DNA of 64,000 nt from Candidatus Accumulibacter cognatus. GTDB lineage: Bacteria; Pseudomonadota; Gammaproteobacteria; Burkholderiales; Rhodocyclaceae. The position numbers were made by a program, and so were the translations under genes. Shown in pieces: positions 24,958 through 33,735 of the stretch; position 1 is the stretch's first letter, and each line of letters begins with the position of its first letter. The stretch covers positions 2,041,553 to 2,105,552 of the forward strand of contig CP058708.1 of assembly GCA_013414765.1 (NCBI GenBank). The letters are read 5' to 3'. The notes beneath the pieces were generated by a model, which was given only the letters and a program-made list of their open reading frames with translations, did not search any database and was not told the origin of the DNA.

Positions 24958-26445
24958 CTAGACGACTGCCACCCGATCGTATCCACCGGCCTTGGCGTTG
25001 TGCAGCGCCGTGGCTGCGCGCTTCAGCAGATCGTCAATCGACGTGTCGTCAGCATGGACTTCGCTCACCCCGACACTGACCGTGAACTGGACGGTGCCGT
25101 TGTCGCTCGGGATCGATATGCCGGGGATTGCTTTGCGAATTCGTTCGGCGACCAGGACGGCTTCCCGTGCTTTCGTATTGGGCAGCAGAAGCGCGAATTC
25201 ACCGCCTCCGAGTCTGCCAAGAAGGTCCATGTCACGCAGGCCCTCTTTCGCGGTATTGGCGAAAAGGATCAGGGCCTGGTCGCCAACGGCATGGCCATAA
25301 CCGTCGTTGATCCGCTGGAAAAAGTCGATATCGAACAACACGACGGTCAGGGGGATCTGCCGGCGACGCGCGCGCGCGACCTCGTCGGTGAGTGTTTCGA
25401 AGAAGTGCTGGCGGCTGCTGCTGCCGGTCAGCAGATCGGTCGTTGCCAGGCGCTGTAATTCGGCATCCTGACTGGTGAGCGCCTGCAGCAGGTGTAGCGA
25501 TCGATAGGCGATGAACGCCAATGGCAGGGTCACTCCCAGTCCCAGCAGGATTACCCAGGCCGTCTGTCTTAGCCAGGCAGCAAGCGCTTCATCGTAGTCT
25601 TCCGATACCATGATCACCAGCGGGAAATCGGGCATTGACGAGTAGCTGATGAATTCTCGCGCCCGTGTGCCGAGGCGGGCATCGGGCAGCACCAGGGCCT
25701 GCGGCTGCTGCGCGAGATGCTCTCTGAACAAGGCTTCGCTGGCCATCGAGTGGCCGGGCAGTCGGTCATCATGGGGTGCCCTCGCCAGCACCGTGCCGTC
25801 GCGCCTGAGCAGAGTAATCGCTCCGCCGGGTTGCAGGCGTTGTTTTTCGTAAGACCGGGTCAGCGTTGGCAGGTCGATCACCGCGAGAAGTACCTGGATG
25901 TCGTTCGCCGGATGTTGCAGCGACAGGCTGAGCGGCAGGCCGTCGTGGTCAGCGAGCGGCTTGCGCGTGGGGTTGCCGACAAACAGGCCCGGGCTGTTCA
26001 GGGCTCCCTTGAAATAGTCGCGGTCCGCGACATTGGCCAGCGGCCCCTGAGCGGGGTCGAGAATGTCGAACATCTGGCCATCCGCGGCAAGCAGGTAGAT
26101 ATCGATCGACTGGTCGGTTCCGGCACGAAAGGTCTCGATCAATTGTCGGAAGGTCCTGTCGGTGCGGGGATCCAGATCGGGGTTTGCTTGCAGCCAGTGC
26201 TCACAACTGGCCAGGAAAGTATCGGCGACGCGAAACTGCTGTCGGGTCTGCTCTTCGACGGCGTGGGTCATGCGTTGCAGAAGCCCGCCGGTGGTGGCAA
26301 TACTTTCATGGCGATCCGCGACGACCGAGACCATCAGTGCCAACCACAGTGCGCCGACCAACAACAACGTCACGCCAACGACCATGCGCGGGTTGGCCCA
26401 TTCCTCAATATGCCTGATGCGCTCGTTTGTCATGCTGCCCGCCAA
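24958..26445 (-). CDS. Membrane sensor with degenerate GGDEF domain (GGGEF)
   Basis: A 495-residue inner-membrane protein. TM1 (about 20-43) and TM2 (about 292-312) flank a periplasmic Cache-like sensor (QSIDIYLLAADGQMFDILDP, NVADRDYFKGAL). A C-terminal GGDEF domain follows, with LTGSSSRQHFF and DIDFFQRINDGYGHAVGDQA. The signature is LGGGEFALLLP: position 415, normally Asp or Glu, is Gly. The inhibitory-site RxxD (RDMD, 404-407) is intact five residues upstream. GGDEF proteins make c-di-GMP; loss of this acidic residue usually abolishes synthesis, so this is more likely a c-di-GMP receptor or pseudo-enzyme. It is read in the same direction as the hydratase genes but separated by their promoter. 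Confidence 0.85.
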   Translation of the reverse strand: MAGSMTNERIRHIEEWANPRMVVGVTLLLVGALWLALMVSVVADRHESIATTGGLLQRMTHAVEEQTRQQFRVADTFLASCEHWLQANPDLDPRTDRTFRQLIETFRAGTDQSIDIYLLAADGQMFDILDPAQGPLANVADRDYFKGALNSPGLFVGNPTRKPLADHDGLPLSLSLQHPANDIQVLLAVIDLPTLTRSYEKQRLQPGGAITLLRRDGTVLARAPHDDRLPGHSMASEALFREHLAQQPQALVLPDARLGTRAREFISYSSMPDFPLVIMVSEDYDEALAAWLRQTAWVILLGLGVTLPLAFIAYRSLHLLQALTSQDAELQRLATTDLLTGSSSRQHFFETLTDEVARARRRQIPLTVVLFDIDFFQRINDGYGHAVGDQALILFANTAKEGLRDMDLLGRLGGGEFALLLPNTKAREAVLVAERIRKAIPGISIPSDNGTVQFTVSVGVSEVHADDTSIDDLLKRAATALHNAKAGGYDRVAVV

Positions 26446-26586
26446 GGTTGCCGATCGATTGGCCGTATTCTAACAGTCTGCTGACATTATTCGCTTCCGT
26501 GCCGCCCACGCAGTATTAGCCGCCATGACCTTACGTGGGCTGCCCGGCAAGAGATATTTTTCCCGCTGCTTGATGTGCAATTCTCG

Positions 26587-27225
26587 TCAGCGGGACGCCG
26601 CCGTCTCTGAATCGGCTTCGTCGCCCTGCACGTCAATGACGCCGGTAAATAACTCGATGGCCGTACGGGCGACCTGGTAGGTGTCGTAATAGACATAGGC
26701 GCTGGCGCCAATCGCTCCGAGAACCGGGATCCAGCGCGAAATTCCTCTGCCGATGAGTCGTTGGGAGAGGTGCATGCCGATCTTCAGAGCGACCGACTGG
26801 GTCTCGGGACGCGAGGCGAGATGGACGACATGGCGCTTTCCGATCTTGGCAACCAGATCGCGAACGATCTGTGGATCGGTGTGCCGGAACAGGCAATAGA
26901 GCATCTCTTCGCGGTTCAAACCGTCGATCTTGCCATAGCAAGCGGCGATATCCGCAACCATCTGTGTCTGGAGTTTCCACAGCGAACGCAGTTCGGGAAG
27001 GAGGGTAAGCCAGCCGAGTGGGCCAGGCGGCAGTGTCAGGCTGCCGGCAGTGACGGCAGCCTGTCTGGCTGCCGTGCGGGCGATCGCGCGGGCGTGGTCT
27101 TCCGGGTTTTGTTGCCGGTATTCGCGGGTGGCCGGGATTTGGCCAACATAATCCAGAATCGCTTCGGCGATTCTTCGGCTGGCCCGAAGGTTCGATGGGC
27201 GTCGTGTAAAGCGTTTGGTTGACAT
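26587..27225 (-). CDS. EcsC-like protein
   Basis: A 212-residue protein resembling the EcsC family: ARQAAVTAGSLTLPPGPLGW, LTLLPELRSLWKLQTQMV, ADIAACYGK, and a C-terminal hydrophobic glycine-rich segment (LIGRGISRWIPVLGAIGASAYVYYDTYQVA). The N-terminus is arginine-rich. EcsC-family proteins are membrane-associated and of unclear biochemical function. It stands alone between the diguanylate-cyclase-like and methyltransferase genes, all on the minus strand. The assignment is by pattern. Confidence 0.65.
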   Translation of the reverse strand: MSTKRFTRRPSNLRASRRIAEAILDYVGQIPATREYRQQNPEDHARAIARTAARQAAVTAGSLTLPPGPLGWLTLLPELRSLWKLQTQMVADIAACYGKIDGLNREEMLYCLFRHTDPQIVRDLVAKIGKRHVVHLASRPETQSVALKIGMHLSQRLIGRGISRWIPVLGAIGASAYVYYDTYQVARTAIELFTGVIDVQGDEADSETAASR

Positions 27226-27270
27226 GGTCAGTGCGTTGGCTGCGGTTAATGTGAAAGTCGCGTCAGCGAC

Positions 27271-27954
27271 TCATGAATCGTCCATTTTCCGAATCCGGAA
27301 GGAGGGGTGCAGGGGCGCGCCGTTCCCGGCCACCCGGCGCCAGACACTGGCAAGCCAGGGCTGTTGCGCGCACGGCAGGCCGGTCGGGCGGTAATAATGC
27401 TCGAGTTCGACGAAGTCCGCACCCAGCATCCAGCGTCGCCAGGCTGCGAGGTCGTGAAAGACCCCATAACGTCCGTCATGCCAGCCTTCCTGGTTGTCCC
27501 CGCGAGGGTTTGAGCAGAACAGGACGCCGTCGGGCTTGAGGGCGGCATGCAGTTGTCGCAGAACGCGCGGCAATGCCCGGCTGGGGACATGAAACAGCGA
27601 GGCATTGGCGAATACCCCGTCGAAATCCCCTGAGGGAAGATCAAGACTCAGGAAATCCTGTTCCCAGACCGTGCAACCCGTGTCGCTGCGTGCCATCTCG
27701 ACGAAGTTCGCGGCTCCGTCCAGCCCGACAGCCCGATGACCGAGGCGGGTAAAGGCCTTGAGGTCGCGGCCCGGGCCGCAGCCGAAGTCGAGAATCGTGA
27801 AGGGTGGCTGGCCACGGATGTGGCGCAGGAGCGCGGCGATGTTCTGACTCACGTCGTGGTTGCGGGTGCCTTCGCGAAAGTCTTCGGCACATTGCTGGTA
27901 ATGGGCGAGTGTCCGGGCAGTGATTTGTTCGAGTGTGGGGGTAAATGATGGCAT
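27271..27954 (-). CDS. Class I SAM-dependent methyltransferase
   Basis: From ATG 27954 (MPSFTPTLEQITARTLAHYQ) the protein is 227 residues. SAM-binding motif I is FTILDFGCGPGRDLKAF (about 50-66), followed by an acidic residue in VGLDGAANFVEMA, motif II/III DFDGVFANASLFHVP and motif IV VLRQLHAALKPDGVLFCSNP. It is typical of small-molecule methyltransferases of the UbiE/Methyltransf_11/25 type; the substrate cannot be told. The frame extends upstream to 28137, but that segment does not resemble the family. Confidence 0.85.
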   Translation of the reverse strand: MPSFTPTLEQITARTLAHYQQCAEDFREGTRNHDVSQNIAALLRHIRGQPPFTILDFGCGPGRDLKAFTRLGHRAVGLDGAANFVEMARSDTGCTVWEQDFLSLDLPSGDFDGVFANASLFHVPSRALPRVLRQLHAALKPDGVLFCSNPRGDNQEGWHDGRYGVFHDLAAWRRWMLGADFVELEHYYRPTGLPCAQQPWLASVWRRVAGNGAPLHPSFRIRKMDDS

Positions 27955-28137
27955 GGTCGTGGCCGGTGACTGAACGGGTCTGCGCAGGATGGTCCTAGAG
28001 GGGATGGTAAACCCATTGCGTGCGGATACTCCACGATGAATTGCAGATTCATGCCAAAGTGGCGTCAGTGACTCGCTAATCTCCCCTCTCCTGCTGGCGT
28101 GAAGTGGTCGGAGAAAGGGGGAAACAACTTTCATCAT

Positions 28138-28423
28138 CTCGAGGGCCTGGAAAAGTGATGACCGTTAGCACGCGGCTGCGGCGACAATCGCCACCAGATC
28201 GGAATCTTGCTGGCCTTGGTCGCTTTCCACGGTAGAATTTTGCGGCTGGAAAGGTGGCCGTTAGAAAGGTGGCCGCTATAATGTCGCAAGCGTGGACAAT
28301 CGTTCGCGGATGTGCCAATCTCGCCCACTCGGCATATCAGGCCCTGCTGCTGGCCTGATTCCGCCATCGTCAGCCAAGCTTTCCCGATGATGATCCGATT
28401 CCAATCCGACACCTCTTGTTTGC
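28138..28423. other. Divergent intergenic region, no gene seen
   Basis: This lies between the minus-strand methyltransferase and the plus-strand potassium channel. An imperfect direct repeat (GGAAAGGTGGCCGTTAG / GAAAGGTGGCCGCTAT, about 28248-28278) is visible. Short ORFs look non-coding. Confidence 0.4.
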
Positions 28424-29521
28424 ATGTTTGACGATCAGTTGCAGGCTCGCCAGCGCCTTCGCCGCCTTCGCCGTATACGGGAATCCGAGGCGGGTGTAGC
28501 GACGCAATTACGGCGCATTGTCCTGCGTATCGTATGGGCGGGCATAGCAGTATTGGCGTTGACCATTGTCGGGATACTCGGTTTCTATCGGATTGCCGGT
28601 GACAACGGGAACTGGTCCGATGCGGTATATATGACCCTGATCAGCATCTCGACGGTGGGTTATGGCGAGATTGTCCCTCTTCATTCGCTTCAGGATCGCC
28701 TTTTCGCTGGTTTCATTGCCATTTCTGGCCTGGGCGCGCTGACCTTCCTGTTCACCAGCCTGTCCGTGTTTTTCCTTGAGAAGGATCTGGATTATTCCCT
28801 GCGGAGACGACGGATGGAAAATAGCATTCATAAGCTACGGCAGCATTTCATCATTTGCGGTTTCGGGCGGGTCGGCCGTAGCGTCGGTCGCGAACTGCAT
28901 AATACCGGCCGGCATTTCGTCGCCATCGACATCGAAGTGGAGCGTTTCGAGGAGAACCTCGACAAATTTCCCGCACTGCTCTATCTGCATGGCGATGCTT
29001 CCGACGATGATCTGATGGAGGCAGCAGATATCGAGGATGCCCGCGGCCTGTTTGCCGTCACCGGTGACGATTCACGCAATCTGATGATCATCATTACCGC
29101 CAGACAACTCAACCCGCGCTTGCGCATCGTGGCTCGCGCCCAGGAACTGCGAAATGTCGAAAAAATGCGCAAGGCGGGTGCCGACGCGGTGATTTCTCCG
29201 GATTTCACAGGCGGCATTCGCCTGGCGTCAGCGATGGTCCGGCCGCACGTCGTCGGCTTTCTCGACGAGATGATCCGGTCGGACAAGAACGTGCGTGTCG
29301 AAGAGGTTCCGGTGCCTGCCAATTTCCCGCAGACTCGTGTCGGCGACCTGCGTCTGCGCAGCCCGGACTATATCCTGTTGGCGGTACGCGAGCAGGATGG
29401 TGCCTGGATATTCAATCCTAAGGTTGATGACATCATCCACGCTGGCAGCATCATCATCGCTCTGGCCAATCCTTCGGGACGTGCACAACTCAAGGCACAT
29501 CTGATCGAAAAGATGTCCTAA
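28424..29521 (+). CDS. Potassium channel with cytosolic RCK/TrkA-N domains
   Basis: A 365-residue two-TM channel subunit. TM1 is about 36-56, the pore helix and filter STVGYGE are at 76-82 (a canonical K+ selectivity filter), and TM2 is about 93-117. A TrkA-N NAD-binding domain starts HFIICGFGRVGRSVGREL (about 140), followed by a TrkA-C domain (VPVPANFPQTRVGDLRLRS). The protein presumably forms tetramers in the inner membrane gated by nucleotides or ions through the RCK ring, like Kch or MthK. It is followed after 28 bases by the CYTH-CHAD gene on the same strand. Confidence 0.9.
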   Translation: MFDDQLQARQRLRRLRRIRESEAGVATQLRRIVLRIVWAGIAVLALTIVGILGFYRIAGDNGNWSDAVYMTLISISTVGYGEIVPLHSLQDRLFAGFIAISGLGALTFLFTSLSVFFLEKDLDYSLRRRRMENSIHKLRQHFIICGFGRVGRSVGRELHNTGRHFVAIDIEVERFEENLDKFPALLYLHGDASDDDLMEAADIEDARGLFAVTGDDSRNLMIIITARQLNPRLRIVARAQELRNVEKMRKAGADAVISPDFTGGIRLASAMVRPHVVGFLDEMIRSDKNVRVEEVPVPANFPQTRVGDLRLRSPDYILLAVREQDGAWIFNPKVDDIIHAGSIIIALANPSGRAQLKAHLIEKMS

Positions 29522-29549
29522 TTTTCTTTCTCCAACATGAGGGTTGGCG

Positions 29550-31028
29550 ATGGCCACCGAAACTGAAATCAAGCTGTCCCTGTCGGCTCGCACTGCGAGT
29601 GCGTTGGCCAAGCAAGCCATGTTGAGCAACATCGAGCGACGTCGGCAACTGCTGATCAATACTTATTACGATACCCATGACAAGCGCCTGCGGCGCGAGC
29701 GGATGGTCGTTCGACACCGTCAGAAGGGCCGGCAGTGGCTGCTGACCGTCAAGACTGCGCCGATGCTTACCGCCGGACTGGCGCAGCGTAGCGAGTGGGA
29801 AGTTCATAGCCGGCCCGGAGAGTTCGATTTTTCGCATTTGGATGGCAGTGTCCGCGAGTTGCTCGAATCGCTTCGGGAGAGTCTTCAACCCGCTTTTACA
29901 ACCCACTTCATGCGCCACACCTGGCTGCTGGAACCGCGCGCGGGGGTGCGCATCGAACTGGCACTGGACCGCGGCTGGATCGAGGCGCGGGGGCAACGCC
30001 AGACGATCCGAGAGATCGAACTGGAACTGCTCGAAGGAACGGTCAGCGATTTGTTCGCCGTGGCCGCTGAGTTGCAGGCCAGCCTGCCGCTGCACCCAGC
30101 AGCCAGCAGCAAGGCCGAGCGTGCCTACCGTCTGCTGGACGACCTGCCGCTGACGGCGGTAAAAGCACTGCCCGTGCCGACCGACGCCGCCATGTCGAGC
30201 ATCGAAGCCTTTCGCCTGATCGCCCTGTCCTGCCTGAACCATCTGCAATACAACGAAGCCGGTGTCTGCCAGAGCGACGAGCCCGAGTTCGTTCATCAGG
30301 CGCGCGTCGCCATCCGTCGGCTACGATCGGCGATGCGTCTCTGGCAGTCACGGTTGCCAGAGAATTTCGTGACCCGTTTCGATCCACTCTGGCAGGAACT
30401 GGCGAACAAATTGGGTGAAACCCGCAACTGGGATGTCTTCATTGCGGAAACTTTGCCTGCACTAGCCGATGCTCTGCCTGGCAGGGTCGAGGTCGAGCGG
30501 CTGTCGAGCCATGCCCTGAGGCGCTGTGCGAACAGTCGCAAGGCGAGCAGAAGCGCGCTCAAGTCGGTAGCGTATTCGCGTCTTTTGATCGATTTCAGTG
30601 CCGCCACCCAGGCCCTGCCGGATGATGCCGCCGGGTCGCTCGCACACTTCGTCCCACGTTGCCTCAACAAGCGCGCCAGGCGCGTCCAGGAACGCGCCGC
30701 GGCTGCGCTGGGAACGGATGATGATGCGGCTCGTCACCGCCTGCGCGTCGCGTTCAAGCAACTGCGCTACGCAGTCGAGTTCTTTACCCCGATTCTGGCC
30801 GGCCCGCTGCTGGCGAATTACCACCAGTCGGCCAGTGACCTGCAGGACTTGCTCGGGCGTCTCAACGACCTGGCGGTCGCTTCGCAACTCGCTGCCGATG
30901 CGCCAACTGCTGGTCAAGGACAGGGGATTGCAGACTGGCTGGCGGCCCAGACCGATTCGTTGCTACCGGAATTCGCCAAGCGACTCAACGATTTTCAGCA
31001 ACAGCCGGTACCCTGGAAAGCCGGGTAG
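29550..31028 (+). CDS. CYTH and CHAD domain protein
   Basis: Start ATG 29550 follows GAGGG; an in-frame TTG two codons earlier is less likely. The N-terminal CYTH domain begins ATETEIKLSL, with the ExExK signature as TEIK, plus NTYYDTHDKRLRRERMVVRH and WLLTVK. The C-terminal CHAD domain (about 215-480) has the conserved histidines and basic residues in FVHQARVAIRRLRSAMRLW, TRNWDVF, RHRLRVAFKQLRYAVEFF and LQDLLGRLNDLAVA. CYTH is a triphosphate-tunnel hydrolase fold and CHAD binds polyphosphate. A polyphosphate-granule-associated role is therefore plausible, notably if the host accumulates polyphosphate. Confidence 0.9.
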   Translation: MATETEIKLSLSARTASALAKQAMLSNIERRRQLLINTYYDTHDKRLRRERMVVRHRQKGRQWLLTVKTAPMLTAGLAQRSEWEVHSRPGEFDFSHLDGSVRELLESLRESLQPAFTTHFMRHTWLLEPRAGVRIELALDRGWIEARGQRQTIREIELELLEGTVSDLFAVAAELQASLPLHPAASSKAERAYRLLDDLPLTAVKALPVPTDAAMSSIEAFRLIALSCLNHLQYNEAGVCQSDEPEFVHQARVAIRRLRSAMRLWQSRLPENFVTRFDPLWQELANKLGETRNWDVFIAETLPALADALPGRVEVERLSSHALRRCANSRKASRSALKSVAYSRLLIDFSAATQALPDDAAGSLAHFVPRCLNKRARRVQERAAAALGTDDDAARHRLRVAFKQLRYAVEFFTPILAGPLLANYHQSASDLQDLLGRLNDLAVASQLAADAPTAGQGQGIADWLAAQTDSLLPEFAKRLNDFQQQPVPWKAG

Positions 31029-31158
31029 ACGACTCGTGAAGATTTATTCGCGCCGGCTGGGAGGCCGGTGCGCCGCCAGAGCTTGTCGCTGTACGGCTGT
31101 GACGGCAGCGAATGGGGCGACGCTGGCTGGGGCGCTGTCCGGCAGGATGGCTGTTCGG

Positions 31159-32547
31159 CTACAATTTGTAAATCCAGCTGGCAATCACAAAGTAGTTGAG
31201 AACACCGAGAATGTCGATGGCGGTAGTCACGAACGGACCGGTGGCAACCGCCGGGTCCACCTTCAGGCGCTGAAAGATCATCGGCAGGAGCACGGCCAGC
31301 AAGGCTGCGCCAGTCATGTTGCCGAGGATCGTCAGACCGACCACCTGCCCAAGACTGAGGCTGTCGTACATCAGGTAGCCGTAGGTGGCCAGGATCACGC
31401 CGTAGAAACCACCGAGCAGCAGACCGACGCGCAACTCCTTGAGCACCAGTGGCACGGTATCGCGGATGTCGATCGCACCGGTCGCCAGGCCACGTACCGC
31501 GACGGTAGCCGATTGCACACCGACGTTGCCGGCCATGCCCATGACCACTGGCAGGAAGGCGCTCAATACCAGTACCTCACCGAGAATCGCTTCATATCGC
31601 CCGATTACCGCGGTCGCCGCGAGACCGCCGATGAACGCGGCGAGCAGCCAGGGCAGACGGATACCCGCGATCTTGAAGGCCGAGTGGGTGAGCGTTTCCG
31701 ACTCGCTGGTACCGGCCATTTTCAGCATGTCGCGCGTCGTCTCTTCCTCAAGGACATCGATGACGTCATCGACCGTGACCATTCCGACCAACACATTCTC
31801 CTCGTCGACCACCGGTACGGCCAGCAGGTGATACTTTTCGACCAGCATGGCGACGGTGGTCTGGTCGGCATCCGTGGTGACCTTCATCACGCGCCGGTTC
31901 ATGACCTTGTCGAGAGGCGTTCCCGGTCGGGCCAGCAGCAACTGCCGCAACGACACGACACCGACCAGCCGCCCTGCTTCATCGGTCAGATAGAGATAGA
32001 AAACCATCTCGACGTCTTCGCGGCCGCGAATGTTTTCGATCGCTTCTTCGACCATCAGGGTGTGCGGGAGCGAGAAAAAGTCGGTGGTCATGATGCCGCC
32101 AGCGCTGTTCGGGTCGTACTGGAGCAGGCTTTCGACTTCATCCTTGCTTTCCCGGTCGAGCAAGGCCATCAGTTGCGCCCGTTGATCTTCGGGCAAATCC
32201 CCGACGAGGTCGGCCAGATCGTCCGGCGCCACGTGTTGCAGGACCGCCGCCAGCTGTTCGATTGGCGACTCGGTCATCACCTCCGTACGCAGGCTAGGCG
32301 ACAACTGGCTGAAGACTTCAGCCGCCATGGCCGTGTCGCTGATCGTGTAGAAGATGTCCACCACATGCTCTAGGGGCAACTCGTCGAGGATCGATGCCAT
32401 GTCAGCCGGGTGAAGCCTGGAGATCACCTTCTGCAGCGACGCCTTGGCATTGCGGTGATACAGTCGGTCGATGGTTTCGACGAGTCGCTTCTTCCGGGTG
32501 TTGTAGGCGGCAGAGGCAACCGGCTTGGTTTCGACATTGATTTGCAT
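31159..32547 (-). CDS. mgtE: Magnesium transporter MgtE
   Basis: 462 residues from ATG 32547, chosen for its GGGGGGAA ribosome site. The MgtE N-domain (SRLHPADMASILDELPLEHV, to about residue 125) is followed by a CBS pair (PLDKVMNRRVMKVTTDADQT; YHLLAVPVVDEENVLVGMVT). The C-terminal part has five TM helices with the signature PVVMGMAGNVGVQSATVAVR and TILGNMTGAALLAVLLPM. MgtE is a homodimeric Mg2+ channel gated by intracellular Mg2+ at its N and CBS domains. It converges with the CYTH-CHAD gene; no clear terminator was found in the 130 bases between. Confidence 0.93.
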   Translation of the reverse strand: MQINVETKPVASAAYNTRKKRLVETIDRLYHRNAKASLQKVISRLHPADMASILDELPLEHVVDIFYTISDTAMAAEVFSQLSPSLRTEVMTESPIEQLAAVLQHVAPDDLADLVGDLPEDQRAQLMALLDRESKDEVESLLQYDPNSAGGIMTTDFFSLPHTLMVEEAIENIRGREDVEMVFYLYLTDEAGRLVGVVSLRQLLLARPGTPLDKVMNRRVMKVTTDADQTTVAMLVEKYHLLAVPVVDEENVLVGMVTVDDVIDVLEEETTRDMLKMAGTSESETLTHSAFKIAGIRLPWLLAAFIGGLAATAVIGRYEAILGEVLVLSAFLPVVMGMAGNVGVQSATVAVRGLATGAIDIRDTVPLVLKELRVGLLLGGFYGVILATYGYLMYDSLSLGQVVGLTILGNMTGAALLAVLLPMIFQRLKVDPAVATGPFVTTAIDILGVLNYFVIASWIYKL

Positions 32548-32661
32548 GACAGTTCCCCCCGATATGCAGTGTGTATGATTGATCGTCAAACCCGGCAGTC
32601 TACCCGGAGGTTGTTCATTGGTCCATCAATTAGTCAGAATAGAGGGCGGGGCGGTTGTACC

Positions 32662-33735
32662 TCAACCGGTTCGACCGGGTAGCACCTCGTGCAGCAGTCC
32701 AGCGGCATTGCGGATCATTTGCTCGGTGGTCTGCCAGTCGACACAGGCGTCAGTGACCGAACAGCCATATTTGAGTTGCGAGAGATCTTCCGGGATCGCC
32801 TGGTTGCCGGCGACGATATTTGACTCGATCATCATTCCGACCAAAGACTGATTGCCGAGCCGGACCTGGTTGACGGCATCAGCCATCACCAGCGGCTGCC
32901 ACTCATGCTTCTTGTAGCTATTGGCGTGCGAACAGTCGACCACAATGTTGATGGGCAGACCCGCCTTGCGCAGCGCCTGCTCGGTGATCTGCACGCTGAC
33001 CGTATCGTAGTTGGGACGCCCGTCGCCGCCGCGCAGAACCAGGTGACCATAACGGTTGCCGCGTGTACGAACGATGGCCGTGCGCCCCTGGGCGTTGATG
33101 CCCAGGAAGCTGTGTGGCCGTGCAGCCGAGAGGATGGCATTGACGGCAATGCCGATATCGCCGTTGGTGCCGTTCTTGAAGCCGACCGGGGTCGACAGCC
33201 CCGACGATATCTCCCGATGCGTTTGCGATTCGGTGGTGCGCGCGCCGATCGCTGTCCAGGAGATCAGGTCGCCAAGATACTGCGGCGCGATCGGGTCGAG
33301 CGCCTCGGTGCCGGCGGGCAGGCCGAGTTCGGCAAGCTTGAGGAGAAATTCGCGGGCCTTCAGCATTCCCTGGTCGACACGGAAGGAATCGTCCATATCC
33401 GGGTCATTGATATAGCCTTTCCAGCCGGTGGTCGTGCGCGGCTTCTCGAAATAGACGCGCATCACCAGGTAGAGCGTCTCGCTGACCTCATCGGCGAGAG
33501 CCTTCAAACGTTGCGCATAGTCCAGTCCGGCGATCGGATCATGGATCGAGCACGGACCGACGACGACAAAGAGGCGCGGGTCGCTGCGGTCGAGAATGTT
33601 GCGCAAGACCTCCCGGCCGCGCATGACCAAGCGGGCAGCGCTTGTCGAGAGAGGCAGTTGGGCGTGAATTTCCTCCGGCGAAGGCATGGGGTCGAAGGCG
33701 GTAACGTTGATGTTGTCGATGTCAAAGGTGGTCAT
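32662..33735 (-). CDS. aroG: 3-deoxy-7-phosphoheptulonate synthase (DAHP synthase, class I)
   Basis: 357 residues. It catalyses the first step of the shikimate pathway, phosphoenolpyruvate plus erythrose 4-phosphate to DAHP. Motifs are VVGPCSIHDP (metal-ligand Cys), YFEKPRTTTGWKGYINDPDMD, PAGTEALDPIAPQYLGDLIS, GARTTESQTHRE, GFKNGTNGD and VVDCSHANSYKKHEWQ. These are the AroF/G/H (type I-alpha) markers. The feedback isozyme type (Phe, Tyr or Trp) is not decided here. The start overlaps the mfd stop by 4 bases (ATGA), so it is probably cotranscribed with mfd. Confidence 0.93.
   Translation of the reverse strand: MTTFDIDNINVTAFDPMPSPEEIHAQLPLSTSAARLVMRGREVLRNILDRSDPRLFVVVGPCSIHDPIAGLDYAQRLKALADEVSETLYLVMRVYFEKPRTTTGWKGYINDPDMDDSFRVDQGMLKAREFLLKLAELGLPAGTEALDPIAPQYLGDLISWTAIGARTTESQTHREISSGLSTPVGFKNGTNGDIGIAVNAILSAARPHSFLGINAQGRTAIVRTRGNRYGHLVLRGGDGRPNYDTVSVQITEQALRKAGLPINIVVDCSHANSYKKHEWQPLVMADAVNQVRLGNQSLVGMMIESNIVAGNQAIPEDLSQLKYGCSVTDACVDWQTTEQMIRNAAGLLHEVLPGRTG

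Noticed and set aside
31029-31158. Terminator between the CYTH-CHAD and mgtE genes
   Set aside because: A GC-rich imperfect hairpin is present near 31050-31075, but with mismatches and no T-run.
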